Part shown: positions 62,001 to 64,000 of the stretch, piece after piece
Layout of the letters: every line of letters starts with the position of its first letter
Position numbering within the stretch: position 1 is the stretch's first letter
Source: Mesonia aquimarina
GTDB taxonomy: Bacteria; Bacteroidota; Bacteroidia; Flavobacteriales; Flavobacteriaceae
NCBI RefSeq assembly: GCF_003667275.1
Contig: NZ_RCNV01000003.1
Coordinates: forward strand, 280,103-344,102
DNA: 64,000 nucleotides
Reading direction: 5' to 3'
Notes under the pieces: generated by a model
Databases searched by the model: none
What the model saw: only the letters and a program-made list of their open reading frames with translations
Told to the model about the DNA's origin: nothing
Translations under genes and position numbers: made by a program

Positions 62001-62964
62001 TGAGACCTCTTCTAGTTTAGTGGTAACAGAAGATGGAGATTATATGGTAACTGTAGAGATTGATGGATGTACAGCAATGGCTAGTGTTAATGTAGTATTA
62101 AATGAATCTCCTTCACTTTCTTCATTGGAGGAGGAAATAGTTACGTGTAGTCTTTCAGACGCTATACTAGATGCAACACCTTCTAACTTTACGGTAGCAG
62201 AGACTACTTATAGTTGGACTTATGAAGGGAGTTCGATAGCAGAGACGGGCGCTATAGTAAATGCTTCCGATTATGGTTATGGTAGTTATGAGGTAACTGC
62301 TTATGCAGATTCCCCAGATTGTTCTACAACAATATCGATAGATGTTATAGAGCGTGATGATATAGGAGTAAGCCTTAGTTCAGATCAATCTTCAGCTATG
62401 GATTTACAATACTGTAGTGATTTATCAGATGAAGTACCTAGTTATGAGCTTGTCTTGACAGCAGAGCTGAGCAATGTAGAGGCAAGTGAGGTAGATTTTG
62501 TTTGGTATGAGAATGGGAATGTACTTTCGGGAGAAACAGGAAGTAGTTATACGGTAGTTTATGATGCAGAAGGCGATTACAATGATACTTATGAGGTAGA
62601 GATTGTTTTAGGAGGATGTTCTGCTTTTGGTGCGATTGATACAGATGTATCTATAACGCCTTATGAGAACGGCTGTGTGATTACTGAAGGTTTATCTCCG
62701 AATAGTAGTCCAGGTCAGAATGATTGTATGGATTTAAGCTTTTTGGATGATCGAACAGGAATTCGTAGTTTAAAGGTTTATAACCGTCATGGTCGATTAG
62801 TGTATGATCAATCAAATTATGTAAATAGTTTCTGTGGTCAAGATCAAGATGGCGAAGACTTGCAAACGGGTACGTATTACTACGTGCTAGAGTTTTCATC
62901 AGAAGATCCTGTCTTTGGTAATGTTAAGAAAGGCTGGGTTTATATCAACCGAGAAGTAAACTAG
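59020..62964 (+). CDS. Large T9SS type B surface protein with choice-of-anchor L domain
   Basis: 1314 residues, secreted (signal ending in NMWAQ). Beta-rich domains to about 350 are followed by a choice-of-anchor L domain (about 365-610), with ESGIILSSGNVANASGP, FDFLFASDEY and DGFVFLLSDE. From about 620 to 1200 come six or so immunoglobulin-like repeats of about 90 residues with the beat GED/GSD..L-C...LDATP...YSW..DG. The last 90 residues are the gliding-motility-associated type B sorting domain (LKVYNRHGRLVYDQ, GTYYYVLEF, KKGWVYI). The PorP/SprF gene follows, as usual for type B substrates. Probable adhesin or filament component. Confidence 0.92.
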   Translation: MKKTLLLITILLGYFNMWAQDPPIMVDCEESPVNTIICYGFLETVTYTFESSDGSNLNLIVNSGYITTFGGDFVVTDSDGTVLYSDTGNGGDLTGVSVQSIGDQITVTYTSSYYPCNTSGFTEIDVSVSCASCINPVVSTEVVSNCDNNNEGFFAEINITDLGSSESLIINDNQGSASQSVDSPDTFTFGPYPNDTMVDITVANENDENCFVTQSVIQEFCPPINNDCEDATQVTVNDSIECIESSPGTLAGATPSGFSDSCVEETTNDIWFKFTATAEDLSISFLGISQYSSIYHAVYEGDDCNDLSLLYCADNFQESASLAEDLTIGNTYYIRVFSTNQNLTTSFDLCITTPEPRININTNNYTVEELVTDVLFNNPCTQISNITYSTGTNYEDVNGIGYFNYNNSNFPIESGIILSSGNVANASGPESDIQAGGSYAWPGDEDLDNALDSGGESYNASIIEFDFIPFINDISFDFLFASDEYAVLPCGTTFTDGFVFLLSDEDGNTENLAVVPETTIPISSNTIFDEQYSPGCESQNEEYFGTYYGINGVNPFDSPINFKGNTVVMTAEANVIPGQQYHIKLVVADKGDTGHNSAVFIAAGSFDLGAIDLGDDITTNSGNASCNGETVILDTGVDNPEDATIEWYQEGELIAGENDPTLEVTEEGNYTVAVVYIGACGLTDSINVEFFDNPEVNLGDDLTLCEGNSLNIDATPTNVTDLDNIIYSWTLDGTQIDGETNSTLEVNQAGTYTVEVSANGCLITDEVVVDLIDYEVNLPQTPICISIGDPNSFELSSEITGISSSELPNVNYEWSFEGTVITDETNPSLIITEEGLYTVTTSYMNCNRTATFEAIFGHSPIISLGEDQIVCPNSTVTLDATPTNNSEFDSLTYKWFQDGTELTGETTATYNATAPGTYTVEVIGTMLDANGNSFSCDTGNDSITINNNNTFTVSLGSDQDLCNESSYTIESVVTGEDASNASYVWEDSNGVISGETSSSLVVTEDGDYMVTVEIDGCTAMASVNVVLNESPSLSSLEEEIVTCSLSDAILDATPSNFTVAETTYSWTYEGSSIAETGAIVNASDYGYGSYEVTAYADSPDCSTTISIDVIERDDIGVSLSSDQSSAMDLQYCSDLSDEVPSYELVLTAELSNVEASEVDFVWYENGNVLSGETGSSYTVVYDAEGDYNDTYEVEIVLGGCSAFGAIDTDVSITPYENGCVITEGLSPNSSPGQNDCMDLSFLDDRTGIRSLKVYNRHGRLVYDQSNYVNSFCGQDQDGEDLQTGTYYYVLEFSSEDPVFGNVKKGWVYINREVN

Positions 62965-62984
62965 TTTAGAATATAGATAATCAG

Positions 62985-63023
62985 CCTCCTCTTTTTACTT
63001 ATAATCGAGTTAAAAAGAGGAGG
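62985..63023 (+). promoter_or_regulatory. Hairpin between the type B protein and PorP genes
   Basis: A 13-bp perfect stem, CCTCCTCTTTTTA at 62985-62997 and its complement at 63011-63023, with a 13-nt loop. It is followed by TAATTTT rather than a solid T run, so it may be a leaky terminator or an mRNA-processing structure lowering porP expression relative to the upstream gene. Confidence 0.6.
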
Positions 63024-63069
63024 TAATTTTAGAATAAAACCAACAACCCAAATAATAAAAAAACATAAC

Positions 63070-63975
63070 ATGAAAAAACTATACATAGCATTATGTGCCA
63101 TTTTTCTTTTGAGTAGTTATGATCTTTCGGCACAACAAGATCCACAATACACACAGTATATGTATAATATGAGCGTAGTTAATCCGGCTTATGCAGGCTC
63201 TAAGGAGAGTTTGTCTATCGGTTTGCTTTATCGTGATCAATGGTCAGGATTTGAAGGCGCTCCTCGGACCTATACATTTTTTGCCCATTCTTCTGTAGGA
63301 GAGAAGACCGGTTTAGGTCTTTCGGCAATCTCTGATGAGAATGGTCCTGTAAAAGAGACCAATGTGTACGGTGATTTTTCTTATACCTTGTCTTTAGGCG
63401 GAGATCATAAATTAGCCTTTGGGGTAAAAGCAGGAGCTACTTTTCACGATGTAGGTTTAATACCTTTGAGCCTTCAGAATGAGTTTGATGTAGCTTTTAG
63501 TGAAAATATTAATGAGACTTACTTAAATTTTGGAGCCGGTTTTTTGTATTATACTGATAAATACTACATCGGTGTGTCGGTTCCTAACTTTTTAAATTCG
63601 AAACATTTAGATATAGATGGTAGAGAATTTGGAACAGAAGAGCAACACTATTTTGCTACTGCAGGATATGTGTTTGAATTGAGTGAGAATTTAAAATTTA
63701 AGCCTTCGACTTTGGTAAAGGCATCTTTTGAATCCCCTATGTCTTTTGATGTAAATGCTAACTTTTTGTTTTACGAGCGATTTGAGATCGGAGCATCTTA
63801 TCGTTTAGATGATGCGGTAAGTGGTTTAGTGAGTGTTCGAGCGACAGATTGGTTGCAGTTAGGTTTTGCTTACGATTATACGATATCAGATATAGAGGAA
63901 CCTTCTTATGAAGCTTTTGTATTGTTTGATGTGTTCTTTAGTAAGAAGTCTTATCGTTCACCAAGATATTTCTAA
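63070..63975 (+). CDS. PorP/SprF family type IX secretion membrane protein
   Basis: 301-residue outer-membrane beta-barrel with a signal peptide ending in DLSAQ. The family hallmark QQDPQYTQYMYNMSVVNPAYAG follows it, then LYRDQWSGFEGAP. In flavobacteria a PorP/SprF-like gene commonly follows each type B sorting-domain gene. SprF is required for secretion of SprB, a known case that supports the same role here for the 1314-residue protein upstream. The length is normal and the C-terminal strands are complete. Confidence 0.94.
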   Translation: MKKLYIALCAIFLLSSYDLSAQQDPQYTQYMYNMSVVNPAYAGSKESLSIGLLYRDQWSGFEGAPRTYTFFAHSSVGEKTGLGLSAISDENGPVKETNVYGDFSYTLSLGGDHKLAFGVKAGATFHDVGLIPLSLQNEFDVAFSENINETYLNFGAGFLYYTDKYYIGVSVPNFLNSKHLDIDGREFGTEEQHYFATAGYVFELSENLKFKPSTLVKASFESPMSFDVNANFLFYERFEIGASYRLDDAVSGLVSVRATDWLQLGFAYDYTISDIEEPSYEAFVLFDVFFSKKSYRSPRYF

Positions 63976-64000
63976 ACCAAATCTAATTTTAAGAGAAAAT

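Overview
The window is chromosomal DNA from a member of the Bacteroidota, almost certainly a marine-type Flavobacteriaceae; the genus cannot be fixed from what is seen. The evidence is AT-rich DNA, promoters of the TTG/TAnnTTTG type, several TTG start codons, type IX secretion (T9SS) components and substrates (PorQ, PorP/SprF, type A and type B C-terminal sorting domains), a GLPGLI protein, a mevalonate pathway and many families typical of flavobacteria (DUF349, DUF4920, DUF4230, DUF4260).

Layout. 1-10.2 kb is AT-rich core: a DUF349 protein, a DUF808 membrane protein, rpsA, cmk, porQ, an FKBP-type lipoprotein, an S4 protein, a phosphoribosyltransferase, shikimate kinase, then two identical tRNA-Lys and one tRNA-Leu. 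10.2-13.6 kb is an insertion-sequence graveyard (decayed IS256, broken IS1182). 13.6-32.9 kb is visibly richer in G+C. It carries a T9SS-exported beta-helix protein with 438-bp tandem repeats, an M1 aminopeptidase, an OmpA protein and a capsule/exopolysaccharide locus: wecB, cupin, wecC, a truncated response regulator, an IS3 element, a truncated surface-protein gene, wzc, wza, the tyrosine phosphatase cpsB, a barrel-only paralogue of the OmpA protein, and a CapD-type dehydratase. The IS3 element has different broken genes on its two sides and no target duplication, so it probably marks a deletion or rearrangement.

32.9-44 kb returns to AT-rich core: an epimerase-like protein, mnmD, a DUF4920 lipoprotein, ilvE, a MazG-like pyrophosphohydrolase, a plus-strand cluster of small conserved proteins ending in a membrane-anchored MutS-like ATPase, a GLPGLI protein, a membrane glycosyltransferase and a LAB_N protein. 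44-49.3 kb is a polyamine region: a GNAT-nitrilase fusion, a deoxyhypusine-synthase-like enzyme, agmatinase and arginine decarboxylase, with two kinds of small inverted-repeat element between genes. 49.7-56 kb holds a pseudouridine-synthase-like protein with an altered catalytic residue, a UbiA prenyltransferase with two mevalonate-pathway enzymes, TspO-like and DUF421 membrane proteins and a BaiN-like flavoprotein. 57-64 kb holds a TPR/LuxR-type regulator and a cassette of a 1314-residue type B T9SS surface protein followed by a PorP/SprF partner.

No CRISPR array, phage or recognisable new defence system is visible. The points most worth following are the IS3-scarred polysaccharide locus inside a compositional island, the RluB-family protein with Glu in place of the catalytic Asp, the polyamine locus with a DHS-like enzyme, the mini inverted-repeat elements around it, the repeat-expanded beta-helix protein and the paired barrel paralogues.
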